Positions 1-6,279 of a DNA stretch of 6,279 bases are shown here, piece after piece (position 1 is the first letter of the stretch; each line of letters starts with the position of its first letter). The stretch is from the NCBI GenBank assembly GCA_021807655.1, contig JAKBCT010000054.1:1-6279 (forward strand), in the 5' to 3' direction. This DNA comes from Actinomycetes bacterium. GTDB taxonomy: Bacteria > Actinomycetota > Acidimicrobiia > Acidimicrobiales > RAAP-2. The notes beneath the pieces are model-generated. The model was not told the DNA's origin. It did not search any database and worked only from the letters and a program-made list of their open reading frames with translations. The position numbers and the translations under genes were made by a program.

Positions 1-33
1 CGCGGACCTTCTTGCGCCCGTTTCACCTCTGAC

Positions 34-61
34 CACGGCGCCGGGCTTGCCCTGCGCCGTG
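34..61 (+). terminator. Stem-loop with CUUG tetraloop, possible terminator of an upstream gene
   Basis: CACGGCGC (34-41) is perfectly complementary to GCGCCGTG (54-61). Inside it, GGG (43-45) pairs with CCC (50-52) around the loop CTTG (46-49), with one C/T mismatch between the two stems. CUUG closed by a G-C pair is a known stable RNA tetraloop. No T-run follows, so it is not a textbook intrinsic terminator, although high-GC actinobacteria often have U-poor hairpins at gene ends. It lies just before the -35-like TTGACC at 70, so it could separate an upstream transcription unit from the oxidoreductase operon, or act as a regulatory hairpin. Confidence 0.4.
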
Positions 62-69
62 ACCGGGGC

Positions 70-98
70 TTGACCTCGTGGGGTGATGCCGCGCTACG
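70..98 (+). promoter_or_regulatory. Weak promoter candidate for the oxidoreductase operon
   Basis: TTGACC at 70-75 matches five of six bases of a -35 box. A 17-base spacer leads to GCTACG at 93-98, a poor -10 box. A better-looking TAGATC at 101-106 is too far from this -35 box. The position is reasonable, about 120 bases before the first gene, but the call is tentative because no good -10 element exists. Confidence 0.2.
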
Positions 99-120
99 GC
101 TAGATCAGTGACCTATGGCC

Positions 121-143
121 CACGACGTACGCGGGTGGTCGTG
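121..143. repeat. Inverted repeat CACGAC-N11-GTCGTG, possible operator
   Basis: CACGAC at 121-126 is the exact reverse complement of GTCGTG at 138-143, with 11 bases between. Two 6-base arms with centres 17 bases apart would suit a dimeric repressor, and the site lies between the candidate promoter and the first gene of the operon. A 6-bp match can arise by chance in GC-rich DNA, so this is only a candidate. Confidence 0.22.
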
Positions 144-223
144 CACTACGGTCGAAGTGAGTGTCTCGACGGCGTCGTCGCGTGCGGCGTTGGCGCGACG
201 ATGAGCGAACGGATTGCTAGTTG

Positions 224-814
224 ATGTTCCAGGTCCGCATTCACGGGCGCGGTGGCCAAGGCGTGGTGACCGCCGCCGAGCTCCTGGCGGTGGCCGCCTT
301 CAACGAGGGCCGCCACGCGCAGGCCTTCCCGAGTTTCGGCTCGGAACGCACCGGTGCGCCGGTCGTCTCCTACTGTCGCATCGACGATCGCGAGATCCGT
401 ACGCGCGAGCCGGTGATGGCCCCCGACGCGGTCATCGTCCAAGACGTGACGCTGATTCACCAAGTCGACCTCTTCGGTGGCCTGGGACCCGATGGCTACG
501 TGTTGATCAACACCTCGCGGCGAATCGCCGAACTGGGCCTGGACGATCTCGACGAGCGCTTCCGACCCGAACGACTCGCGACCTGTCCGGCGACCGAACT
601 CGCCATCGAACACGTCGGGCGTGCGGTGCCCAACGCCGCGCTGCTGGGCGCCTTCGCCGCCCTCGCGGGCCAGGTGCCCCTCGAGGCGATCGGGGTGGCG
701 CTGCGCGATCGATTCGGCGGCGTCGTGGGCGAGCGGAACTTCGCCGCGGCCACGGCGGCCTTTGAGCACGTCACTCGAGGCAGGGAGGCGATCACTCGTG
801 CTGCGACAACTTGA
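224..814 (+). CDS. porG: 2-oxoacid:acceptor oxidoreductase, gamma subunit (PorG-like)
   Basis: This is the gamma chain of a pyruvate:ferredoxin-oxidoreductase-type complex, corresponding to domain III of single-chain PFOR. It packs against the alpha and beta chains and completes the CoA-dependent enzyme in the cytoplasm. The 196-residue product has the usual length for the family. It opens with the signature IHGRGGQGVVTAAELLA (residues 6-22), then FPSFGSERTGAPV, and later the NAALLGAFA segment, all diagnostic of this family. I start at ATG 224; the TTG at 221 directly before it is in frame and would add one residue. There is no clear Shine-Dalgarno sequence, only a weak GGA at 211-213, so initiation may be unusual. 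The 3' end overlaps the alpha gene by 17 bases. The family assignment is firm. The symbol is a family name, because the substrate (pyruvate or another 2-oxoacid) is not determined. Confidence 0.93.
   Translation: MFQVRIHGRGGQGVVTAAELLAVAAFNEGRHAQAFPSFGSERTGAPVVSYCRIDDREIRTREPVMAPDAVIVQDVTLIHQVDLFGGLGPDGYVLINTSRRIAELGLDDLDERFRPERLATCPATELAIEHVGRAVPNAALLGAFAALAGQVPLEAIGVALRDRFGGVVGERNFAAATAAFEHVTRGREAITRAATT
784..788 (+). promoter_or_regulatory. Ribosome binding site deciding the alpha-subunit start
   Basis: GGAGG, within a longer AGGGAGG, lies 9 bases before GTG 798. It lies inside the gamma-subunit gene. It fixes the alpha start at 798 rather than at the far upstream ATG 621, which would force a 190-base overlap with the gamma gene and add residues that do not resemble the family. 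Confidence 0.85.
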
Positions 815-2051
815 GGGATCGCGCGCTATCGCCGAGACGGTGGCCCTCTGTCGCCCCGAGGTCGTCTGCGCCTACCCGATCTCGCCCCAGACCCACATCA
901 TCGAGGCCATCGGACGAATGGTCAAGGACGGCTCACTCGCCCCGTGCGAGTTCATCAACGTCGAGTCGGAGTTCGCGGCGATGTCGGTATCCATCGGCGC
1001 CTCGGCCGCTGGGGCGCGCGCCTACACCGCGACCGCGAGCCAGGGACTGCTCTTCATGATCGAAGCCGTCTACAACGCGGCCGGCCTCGGCCTGCCGATC
1101 GTGATGACGCTGGCCAACCGCGCCATCGGCGCCCCGATCAACATCTGGAACGACCACAGTGACGCGATGGCGGTGCGCGACACCGGCTGGATCCAACTGT
1201 TCGCCGAGACGAATCAGGAGGCGGCCGACCTGCACGTCCAGGCCTTTCGTCTCGCCGAGGAGCTCTCGGTGCCCGTGATGGTGTGCATGGACGGCTTCAT
1301 CCTCACCCACGCCGTCGAGGGCGTAGACCTGCTCGACCAGGCGACGGTCGACCGCTTCTTGCCACCCTACGAGCCACGTCAGGTGCTCGACCCCGACGAT
1401 CCGGTGTCGATTGGCGCCATGGTCGGGCCCGAGGCCTTCGAGGAGGTCCGCTACCTCGCCCACCTGCGACAGCTCGACGCCCTCGATCAGATCCCGGTCA
1501 TTGCCGACGCCTTTGCCGAATTGACCGGTCGAGCCAGTGGCGGGCTCGTGCATCCCTACCGCACGGCGGACGCTGACACCATCGTGGTCGCGATGGGGTC
1601 GGTGCTCGGAACGATCAAGGACGCCGTTGACCGTCGCCGCGAGGCGGGCGACCGGGTCGGCGTGCTCGGGATCACCTCGTTTCGCCCGTTTCCGATTGCC
1701 GCGGTGCGACGCGCCCTGTCGGGGGCTCGTCGCGTCGTCGTGATCGAGAAGGCCTTCAGCCTCGGCATGGGGGGCGTGCTCGCGACCGACGTCTCGATGG
1801 CGACCCTCGGGTCGAGCGCCGTCCTGTCCACCGTCGTCGCCGGTCTGGGGGGCCGACCGATACCGCGGCGTTCGGTCGAAGAGACCATCGAACGCGCCGG
1901 CCGTGACCAGTTGACGCCGCTGTCGTTCCTCGACCTCGACGACGGCATCATCGAGCGAGAACGGGGCCGCATGGCGCGCACCCGACGTTCCGGTCCGTTC
2001 GCCGAGAACGTGCTGCGCGATCTGCGTCAGGTGAAAGAGGGCCGACCGTGA
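798..2051 (+). CDS. porA: 2-oxoacid:acceptor oxidoreductase, alpha subunit (PorA-like)
   Basis: This 417-residue alpha chain corresponds to domains I and II of PFOR. It binds the pyrimidine side of thiamine diphosphate and most of the 2-oxoacid. Residues 25-36 (AYPISPQTHIIE) are the family's active-site loop. Glu56 in NVESEFAAM fits the glutamate that activates TPP. ANRAIGAP (106-113) and NIWNDHSDAMAVRDTGW (115-131) are hallmark PorA/VorA segments. The C-terminal third carries the transketolase-C-like domain II with a RPFP motif and VVIEKAFSLGMGG. The active-site loop has Ser29 where many PorA proteins have Thr (YPITP). The start is GTG 798 with a strong RBS; the gene overlaps gamma by 17 bases and beta by 4 (GTGA). 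Pyruvate, 2-oxobutyrate, branched-chain or aryl 2-oxoacids all remain possible substrates. Confidence 0.94.
   Translation: MLRQLEGSRAIAETVALCRPEVVCAYPISPQTHIIEAIGRMVKDGSLAPCEFINVESEFAAMSVSIGASAAGARAYTATASQGLLFMIEAVYNAAGLGLPIVMTLANRAIGAPINIWNDHSDAMAVRDTGWIQLFAETNQEAADLHVQAFRLAEELSVPVMVCMDGFILTHAVEGVDLLDQATVDRFLPPYEPRQVLDPDDPVSIGAMVGPEAFEEVRYLAHLRQLDALDQIPVIADAFAELTGRASGGLVHPYRTADADTIVVAMGSVLGTIKDAVDRRREAGDRVGVLGITSFRPFPIAAVRRALSGARRVVVIEKAFSLGMGGVLATDVSMATLGSSAVLSTVVAGLGGRPIPRRSVEETIERAGRDQLTPLSFLDLDDGIIERERGRMARTRRSGPFAENVLRDLRQVKEGRP
2035..2041 (+). promoter_or_regulatory. Ribosome binding site for the beta subunit
   Basis: AAGAGGG ends 6 bases before GTG 2048, inside the last codons of the alpha gene. 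Together with the GTGA stop/start overlap it supports GTG 2048 as the start and suggests translational coupling. Confidence 0.6.
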
Positions 2052-3091
2052 GCCACGACGCCACCGACGCACCACCGCTCGACCAGCGCGTTCACTTCTA
2101 CCAGGTCGGCAGCTTCGCCGTCGGCAACCGGCTGCTCAGCGCCGACGACCGCACGGTCCAGTCGAGTGCCCAGCGCACGAACTCCATTGACTCGGGTCAC
2201 CGGGCCTGTCAGGGCTGTGGCGAGGCGCTCGGCGCGCGCTACGCACTCGACGCCGCCATGCGCGCGACCAATGGTCGACTCCTCGCGGTGAACGCCACGG
2301 GCTGTCTCGAGGTCTTCTCGACGCCGTACCCCGAGACGTCGTGGCGCATTCCGTGGCTCCACTCGCTGTTCGGCAACGCGCCGGCCGTCGCGACCGGCGT
2401 GTCGGCGGCCATGCGCGTGAAGGGCCGCGAGGACGTGCGCGTGGTCGCCCAGGCCGGCGACGGCGGCACCGTCGACATCGGATTCGGGACGCTGTCGGGA
2501 ATGTTCGAGCGCAACGACGACGTGCTCTTCATCTGCTACGACAACGAGGGGTACATGAACACCGGCGTCCAGCGCTCGGCCGCGACGCCACCGGGAGCGC
2601 GCACGGCGACCACTGACGTCGTCGGTGACGAACCGGGCAACCCCTTTGGTCAAGGCAAGGACCTGCCGCGAATCGCGATGGCCCACGACATCCCCTACGT
2701 CGCCACCGCAACGGTCGCTGACCTGCACGACCTCGAGCGCAAGGTCGAACGGGCGATGAGCCTGCGCGGCGCGCGCTATCTCCACGTCTTCGTGCCGTGT
2801 CCACTCGGCTGGGGCGCCGCGTCCAACGAGACGATCCACTTGGCCCGACTGGCCCAATCCACCGGCCTCTTTCCGGTCTTTGAGGCCGAACGCGGCGTCG
2901 TGACGAACGTCTTGCCGATCCGGCGCTGGTCCCCCGTCGAGGAGTACCTCACCCTGCAACGGCGCTACGCGCACCTCGTTGGCCCCCGCGGGCGTCCCGA
3001 CATCGTCGCGCGGCTCCAGGCGATCGCCGACGCGAACGTCGTGCGCTACGGGCTGCTTCCCGACGACAGCAACGACGGCGAGGACGACTGA
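2048..3091 (+). CDS. porB: 2-oxoacid:acceptor oxidoreductase, beta subunit (PorB-like, TPP and [4Fe-4S])
   Basis: This 347-residue beta chain corresponds to PFOR domain VI. It binds the diphosphate of TPP through Mg2+ and carries the cluster that takes electrons from the TPP radical. GDGG at 137-140 and DNEGYMNTG at 165-173 form the TPP-binding motif, with Asp138 and Asn166 as likely metal ligands. Cluster ligands fit CQGCGE (Cys54, Cys57), TGCLEV (Cys86) and PCPLGW (Cys251), all four present. IPWLHSLFGN and NEGYMNTGVQRS are typical PorB segments. About 50 residues precede the CxxC motif, roughly 25 more than in Thermotoga PorB as I remember it, and include YQVGSFAVGNRLL. The last ten residues form an acidic tail (PDDSNDGEDD). 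The gene overlaps alpha by 4 bases and the next gene by 1. All catalytic residues appear intact, so an active enzyme is expected. Confidence 0.95.
   Translation: MSHDATDAPPLDQRVHFYQVGSFAVGNRLLSADDRTVQSSAQRTNSIDSGHRACQGCGEALGARYALDAAMRATNGRLLAVNATGCLEVFSTPYPETSWRIPWLHSLFGNAPAVATGVSAAMRVKGREDVRVVAQAGDGGTVDIGFGTLSGMFERNDDVLFICYDNEGYMNTGVQRSAATPPGARTATTDVVGDEPGNPFGQGKDLPRIAMAHDIPYVATATVADLHDLERKVERAMSLRGARYLHVFVPCPLGWGAASNETIHLARLAQSTGLFPVFEAERGVVTNVLPIRRWSPVEEYLTLQRRYAHLVGPRGRPDIVARLQAIADANVVRYGLLPDDSNDGEDD
3080..3084 (+). promoter_or_regulatory. Ribosome binding site for the flavoprotein gene
   Basis: GAGGA lies 6 bases before ATG 3091 and is embedded in the codons for the acidic tail of the beta chain. 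It supports ATG 3091, which shares its A with the beta stop codon (TGATG). Confidence 0.6.
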
Positions 3092-4716
3092 TGCAACGAC
3101 CCTTCGCGATCACCCTCGACGTCGGCAGCAGCCGCGCCAACCACACCGGCTCGTGGCGGGTCGAGCGACCGGTGTACGTCGACCGGCTACCGCCGTGCAA
3201 CGACGCCTGCCCCGCCGGCGAGAACATTCAGGGCTGGCTGTACGAGGCCGAGTCGGGGGGCTACGAGGCCGCCTGGCGCGTGCTCGTCGAGGACAACCCG
3301 CTGCCGGCGATCATGGGACGGGTCTGCTTTCACCCCTGTGAGACCTCGTGCAATCGAGCCCAGGTCGACGAGGCCGTCGGCATCAACGCGGTCGAGCGCT
3401 TCCTCGGCGACGCGGCGATCGAGCACGGCTGGTCGCTGCCCGCACCGGCACCGGACACTGGCCGTCGGGTCCTGGTCATCGGGGCCGGACCCGCGGGGCT
3501 GAGCGCCACCTACCATCTGCGTCGACTCGGTCACGCCGTGCGCCTCGTCGACGGGGCGCCCCGCCTGGGCGGCATGCTGCGCTACGGCATCCCCGCCTAC
3601 CGGTTGCCCCGCGCGGTACTCGACGCCGAGATCGCTCGAATCGTGGACCTCGGTGTCGAGGTCGTTGTCGACCACAGCGTGCGCGACGTCGAAGCGGAGC
3701 GTCGAGACGGCGATTTCGACGCCGTCTTTCTCGCCGTCGGCGCCCAGATCGGTCGACGCGTCAACATTCCGGCCGGCGACTCCGCCAAGGTGATCGACGC
3801 CGTCTCCTTCCTCCACCGGGTCGCCGACGATGACCCGCCCATGCTCGGCCGTCGCGTCGTCGTCTACGGCGGCGGCGACACGGCGTTGGACGCCGCGCGC
3901 ACCGCCCGTCGCCTCGGCGCGACCGAAGCGGTGATCGTCTATCGACGCAATCGCGACCGGATGCCAGCTCACGCCGAAGAGGTCGAGCAGGCCCTCGGCG
4001 AAGGGGTGAGCGTCCGCTGGCTCGCCACGGTTGATCGGTTCGACGGCGAGCGGCTGGTCATCGAGAAGATGCGCCTGAACGCCGAGGGCTTCCCGGAGTC
4101 AACGGGCGAGTTCGAAGAGCTCGACACCGACGCGCTCGTCCTCGCGCTCGGTCAAGACACCGACCTGTCCCTGCTCGAGGGCAACGCCAACGTCGAGGTC
4201 CGCGACGGCGTCGTCCAAGTGACCCCCACGATGATGACCCACGAAGACGGCGTCTTCGCCGGCGGCGACGCGGCCCCCTCGGACCGCACCGCGACCGTCG
4301 CCGTGGGGCACGGCAAGCGGGCAGCGCGCGGCATCGACGCCTACCTGCGCGGCGCGACCGACGCGCCGCGCGAACGTCACGAGGTCGCGACCGCGGACCG
4401 ACTGAATACCTGGTACTACGCCGACGCGCCGCGCACGCGACGACCCGAACTCGAGCGCGTGCGGCGACAGACAAACTTCGAAGAGGTGGTCGGCGGACTG
4501 ACCGAACAGAACGCCCTGTTCGAGGCGCGACGGTGCCTCTCGTGCGGCAACTGCTTCGAGTGCGACAACTGCTTCGGCGTGTGCCCGGACAACGCGGTGG
4601 TGAAGTTGGGGGCGGGCCAGCGCTACGAGTTCAACTACGACTTCTGCAAGGGGTGCGGCATCTGCGTTCGCGAGTGCCCGTGCGGCGCTATCGAGATGGT
4701 GCCCGAGCGCATCTAG
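3091..4716 (+). CDS. GltD-like FAD/NAD(P) oxidoreductase fused to a PorD-like 2x[4Fe-4S] ferredoxin domain
   Basis: This 541-residue electron-transfer subunit links the PorGAB catalytic core to NAD(P). Residues 1-115 form an N-terminal Fe-S segment of the GltD/dihydropyrimidine dehydrogenase type, with Cys36, Cys40, Cys79, Cys83 and Cys87. The FAD site is GAGPAG (131-136), followed by GGMLRYGIPAYRLP (160-173), a GltD hallmark. The NAD(P) site is GGGDTALD (260-267) followed by VYRRNRDRMPA; the YRR resembles NADPH-binding GltD enzymes. VFAGGDAA (388-395) closes the FAD site. Residues 488-529 form a ferredoxin domain with two CxxCxxCxxxCP motifs (Cys488/491/494/498 and Cys519/522/525/529), with FCKGCGICVRECP as in PorD. 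Extra cysteines are Cys482, Cys485 and Cys531. True glutamate synthase is unlikely because no large subunit is present and the gene is coupled to porB. It probably replaces the missing delta subunit. NADPH versus NADH, and direction, are inferred. Confidence 0.92.
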   Translation: MQRPFAITLDVGSSRANHTGSWRVERPVYVDRLPPCNDACPAGENIQGWLYEAESGGYEAAWRVLVEDNPLPAIMGRVCFHPCETSCNRAQVDEAVGINAVERFLGDAAIEHGWSLPAPAPDTGRRVLVIGAGPAGLSATYHLRRLGHAVRLVDGAPRLGGMLRYGIPAYRLPRAVLDAEIARIVDLGVEVVVDHSVRDVEAERRDGDFDAVFLAVGAQIGRRVNIPAGDSAKVIDAVSFLHRVADDDPPMLGRRVVVYGGGDTALDAARTARRLGATEAVIVYRRNRDRMPAHAEEVEQALGEGVSVRWLATVDRFDGERLVIEKMRLNAEGFPESTGEFEELDTDALVLALGQDTDLSLLEGNANVEVRDGVVQVTPTMMTHEDGVFAGGDAAPSDRTATVAVGHGKRAARGIDAYLRGATDAPRERHEVATADRLNTWYYADAPRTRRPELERVRRQTNFEEVVGGLTEQNALFEARRCLSCGNCFECDNCFGVCPDNAVVKLGAGQRYEFNYDFCKGCGICVRECPCGAIEMVPERI

Positions 4717-4870
4717 GCGTCACGCCGTGCACCGACCGCGCTACCGGCGCCGGCCGATTCTCACCAATACCTCAGGAATTTGGCGCTCGCGTCCACGAAA
4801 ATTGTAGTAACTATGACGACTATGGTGCCACGCGTACGTCCGGGTGGCCACGATCGTCGCCGGCGCGGTC
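4717..4870 (+). other. Intergenic region with an AT-rich island and probable promoter
   Basis: This gap ends the operon. GGCG-TCA-CGCC (4716-4726) and the palindrome CCGGCGCCGG (4744-4753) are short GC-rich dyads, but no T-run follows either, so I cannot call an intrinsic terminator. An AT-rich island (about 4771-4826) stands out from its surroundings and probably contains the promoter of the PAS gene. It has TTGGCG at 4780-4785 with TAGTAA at 4805-4810 (19-base spacer, long) and TATGGT at 4821-4826. ACTATG occurs twice, at 4810 and 4819, with a 9-base period, and TAGTAACTA (4805-4813) is a small inverted repeat. A 21-codon ORF (4813-4878) ends over the PAS gene start. Confidence 0.45.
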
Positions 4871-6279
4871 GTGACTGACGAAGCCGCTGACCAGTCGCCC
4901 GAACTGCCCCGGGCGCAGCCCGACATCGAGTTCGATCCGCGGGTCGTCGCCGCGATCCTCTACGACGACGCCGGTGCGGTCAGTGACTTCGAATTCACCT
5001 TGGTCAACGAGGCGGCCGCCGAGTACTTCGCCGCGACCCCCGACGAGCTCATCGGACGGCGCTACCGAGCCGTCGTGCCCGGCGTCGAGGACACGGCGTT
5101 GTGGCCCCACCTGGTCCACCTGGCGCAGACTGGCGAGCCGTTACGTCTCCACGGGCTGCGACACGTCAATCTCCGGCGAGCCACCGAAGTGGTCGTCGAC
5201 GTGCGTGCGAGTCGAGTTCGTGGGCTGCTCAGTGTCACGTGGCGAGACGTCACCGAGCAGTCGCTCATGCTCACGCACTATCGACTGCTCGCGGAGAACG
5301 CCTCGGACGCGGTCTTTCAGCTCGACCTCGACCTGCGCATCACGTGGGCGTCACCGTCCAGCGAGGCCGTGCTCGGGTGGACCCCGGACGAACTCACCGG
5401 CGTCGGCGCGCTCGACCTCTTACACGTCGACGACCGAGCGAACGTCAACGAGTGGACCGCCGAGGTCGAACGGTCGAACGCGGCGGGCTTCGAGGCGCGA
5501 CTGCGCACGAAGTCTGGTCGCTACTCGTGCTTCGCAATCACCATCCGACCAATCGAGACCAACGACGGCCGCGTCGAGCTCATCGGCAGCATCCGCAACA
5601 TCGACGAGGACGTCGCGAATCGCGAGTCGCTGCGCCAACTCAGCGAGCGCTATCGACTGATCGCGGAGAACTCCCTGGACGTGGTCGTCGTCGGTGATCG
5701 CGACGGGCGAATCCTGTGGGCCTTCGACACGGTGTACCAGCTCTTGGGGTGGCGTCCCGAGGACCTCGCGGGACAACATTTCGACGAACTGGTTCACCCC
5801 GACGATCTGGCCGAGGCACGTTTCCAGCGCGCCTCGATGCTCGACGGCGAGCGCATCACGACCGAGATGCGCGTGCGACGGCCCGACGGCAACTACCACT
5901 GGATCGCCATCACGGGTCGTGACGTCCTGGACGAGTCGGGTGACTTCGCGAATCGGATCGTGTCCTGGCGCGACGCCGAGGTGACGGTGGCGCACCGCAC
6001 CGCCGTCGCCGAATCCGAGGCGCAGTACCGATTGCTCGCCGAGAACGCTTCGGACATTGTCTGGCGGACCGACCGCGACGGTCTCATCGAGTGGGTGTCG
6101 CCCTCGGTGCAGGACGTCCTCGGCTGGCGTCCCGACGAGCTAATCGGGCGCCCCATCACCGATCTCAACGTCGAAGAGGACGTTGAGACCCGTCGGGCGC
6201 TACGCGCCCAGCTACTGCGTGGCCACGTGGTCGCGCCCTTCGAATGCCAGTACCGCACCGCGGACGGCGGGCGGCGCTG
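4871..6279 (+). CDS. Multi-PAS-domain sensor protein, 3' end truncated by the window
   Basis: This open frame runs to the right edge with no stop (469 complete codons from GTG 4871). The product has tandem PAS units at about 24-130, 135-250 and 259-370, and a fourth from 384 that is cut off. Three units open with a near-identical cap: YRLLAENASD (137), YRLIAENSLD (261) and YRLLAENASD (386). PAS marks include LGWTPDEL, LGWRPEDLAG and LGWRPDELIG, and the WRDVTEQ exit (124-130) fits the family's DxT signalling junction. No signal peptide or membrane segment is visible, so a cytoplasmic sensor is likely. The output domain (histidine kinase, GGDEF/EAL or phosphatase) lies outside the window and cannot be named. 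GTG 4844 is an alternative start adding nine residues; neither start has a Shine-Dalgarno sequence, so leaderless initiation or coupling to the short ORF at 4813 is possible. No cofactor residue for a PAS ligand is identifiable. Confidence 0.88.
   Translation, partial: MTDEAADQSPELPRAQPDIEFDPRVVAAILYDDAGAVSDFEFTLVNEAAAEYFAATPDELIGRRYRAVVPGVEDTALWPHLVHLAQTGEPLRLHGLRHVNLRRATEVVVDVRASRVRGLLSVTWRDVTEQSLMLTHYRLLAENASDAVFQLDLDLRITWASPSSEAVLGWTPDELTGVGALDLLHVDDRANVNEWTAEVERSNAAGFEARLRTKSGRYSCFAITIRPIETNDGRVELIGSIRNIDEDVANRESLRQLSERYRLIAENSLDVVVVGDRDGRILWAFDTVYQLLGWRPEDLAGQHFDELVHPDDLAEARFQRASMLDGERITTEMRVRRPDGNYHWIAITGRDVLDESGDFANRIVSWRDAEVTVAHRTAVAESEAQYRLLAENASDIVWRTDRDGLIEWVSPSVQDVLGWRPDELIGRPITDLNVEEDVETRRALRAQLLRGHVVAPFECQYRTADGGRR
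5279..6055 (+). repeat. Direct repeats at PAS unit starts (three copies)
   Basis: Thirty-base segments at 5279-5308, 5651-5680 and 6026-6055 encode the same cap at the start of three PAS units. By eye the second and third each match the first at about 26 of 30 bases. Spacings are 372 and 375 bases, one PAS unit each. The rest of each unit is much more divergent, so this is internal domain duplication within the coding region and not a mobile element. Confidence 0.75.

Larger units (their letters stand above)
1..223. other. Upstream region without a supported gene
   Basis: I see no convincing gene here. Frame 1 on the + strand is open from the left edge to a TGA at 109-111, and frame 2 to a TGA at 71-73. 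Either could be the tail of a gene cut by the window edge, but third-position GC (about 67% and 74% by hand count) is lower than in the real genes and no family motif is visible. The stretch holds a stem-loop (34-61), a weak promoter candidate (70-98) and an inverted repeat (121-143). Two very short ORFs, 108-224 (GTG start) and 115-204 (ATG start), are possible leader peptides without a Shine-Dalgarno sequence. Confidence 0.5.

Overview
The window is GC-rich (roughly two thirds G+C, with strong G/C preference at third codon positions) and is coded entirely on the + strand. It uses GTG as well as ATG starts. High GC, tightly overlapping genes, few Shine-Dalgarno-preceded first genes and a large PAS-repeat protein suggest a high-GC actinobacterium, perhaps of the Acidimicrobiia type. 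That is an inference from style and protein motifs; no taxonomic marker gene is present.

Positions 1-223 hold no gene I can support. They contain a perfect 8-bp stem-loop with an inner CUUG tetraloop (34-61), a weak promoter candidate (from 70) and a second inverted repeat (121-143).

Positions 224-4716 are one compact operon of four genes that overlap by 17, 4 and 1 bases. In order they encode the gamma, alpha and beta chains of a thiamine-diphosphate, iron-sulfur 2-oxoacid:acceptor oxidoreductase (PorG/PorA/PorB family), and a 541-residue flavoprotein. The flavoprotein has an N-terminal Fe-S segment, a GltD-like FAD/NAD(P) core and a C-terminal PorD-like 2x[4Fe-4S] ferredoxin domain. There is no separate delta (ferredoxin) subunit, because that domain is fused to the flavoprotein. 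The simplest reading is a complete complex that oxidises a 2-oxoacid plus CoA to acyl-CoA plus CO2 and passes electrons from TPP to the beta-chain cluster, then to the ferredoxin domain, to FAD and finally to NAD(P). This makes it a 2-oxoacid:NAD(P)+ oxidoreductase rather than a plain ferredoxin-reducing enzyme. The nearest characterised architecture I know is phenylglyoxylate:NAD+ oxidoreductase (PadEFGHI), where the GltD-like and ferredoxin subunits are separate proteins. The substrate here cannot be read from the sequence.

Positions 4717-4870 are intergenic, with an AT-rich island near 4771-4826 that probably holds a promoter. From about 4871 to the right edge runs an open, truncated gene for a soluble multi-PAS sensor protein with three complete PAS units and the start of a fourth; its output domain lies beyond the window. 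It follows the operon on the same strand but is separated by a gap, and a functional link to the oxidoreductase is unproven.
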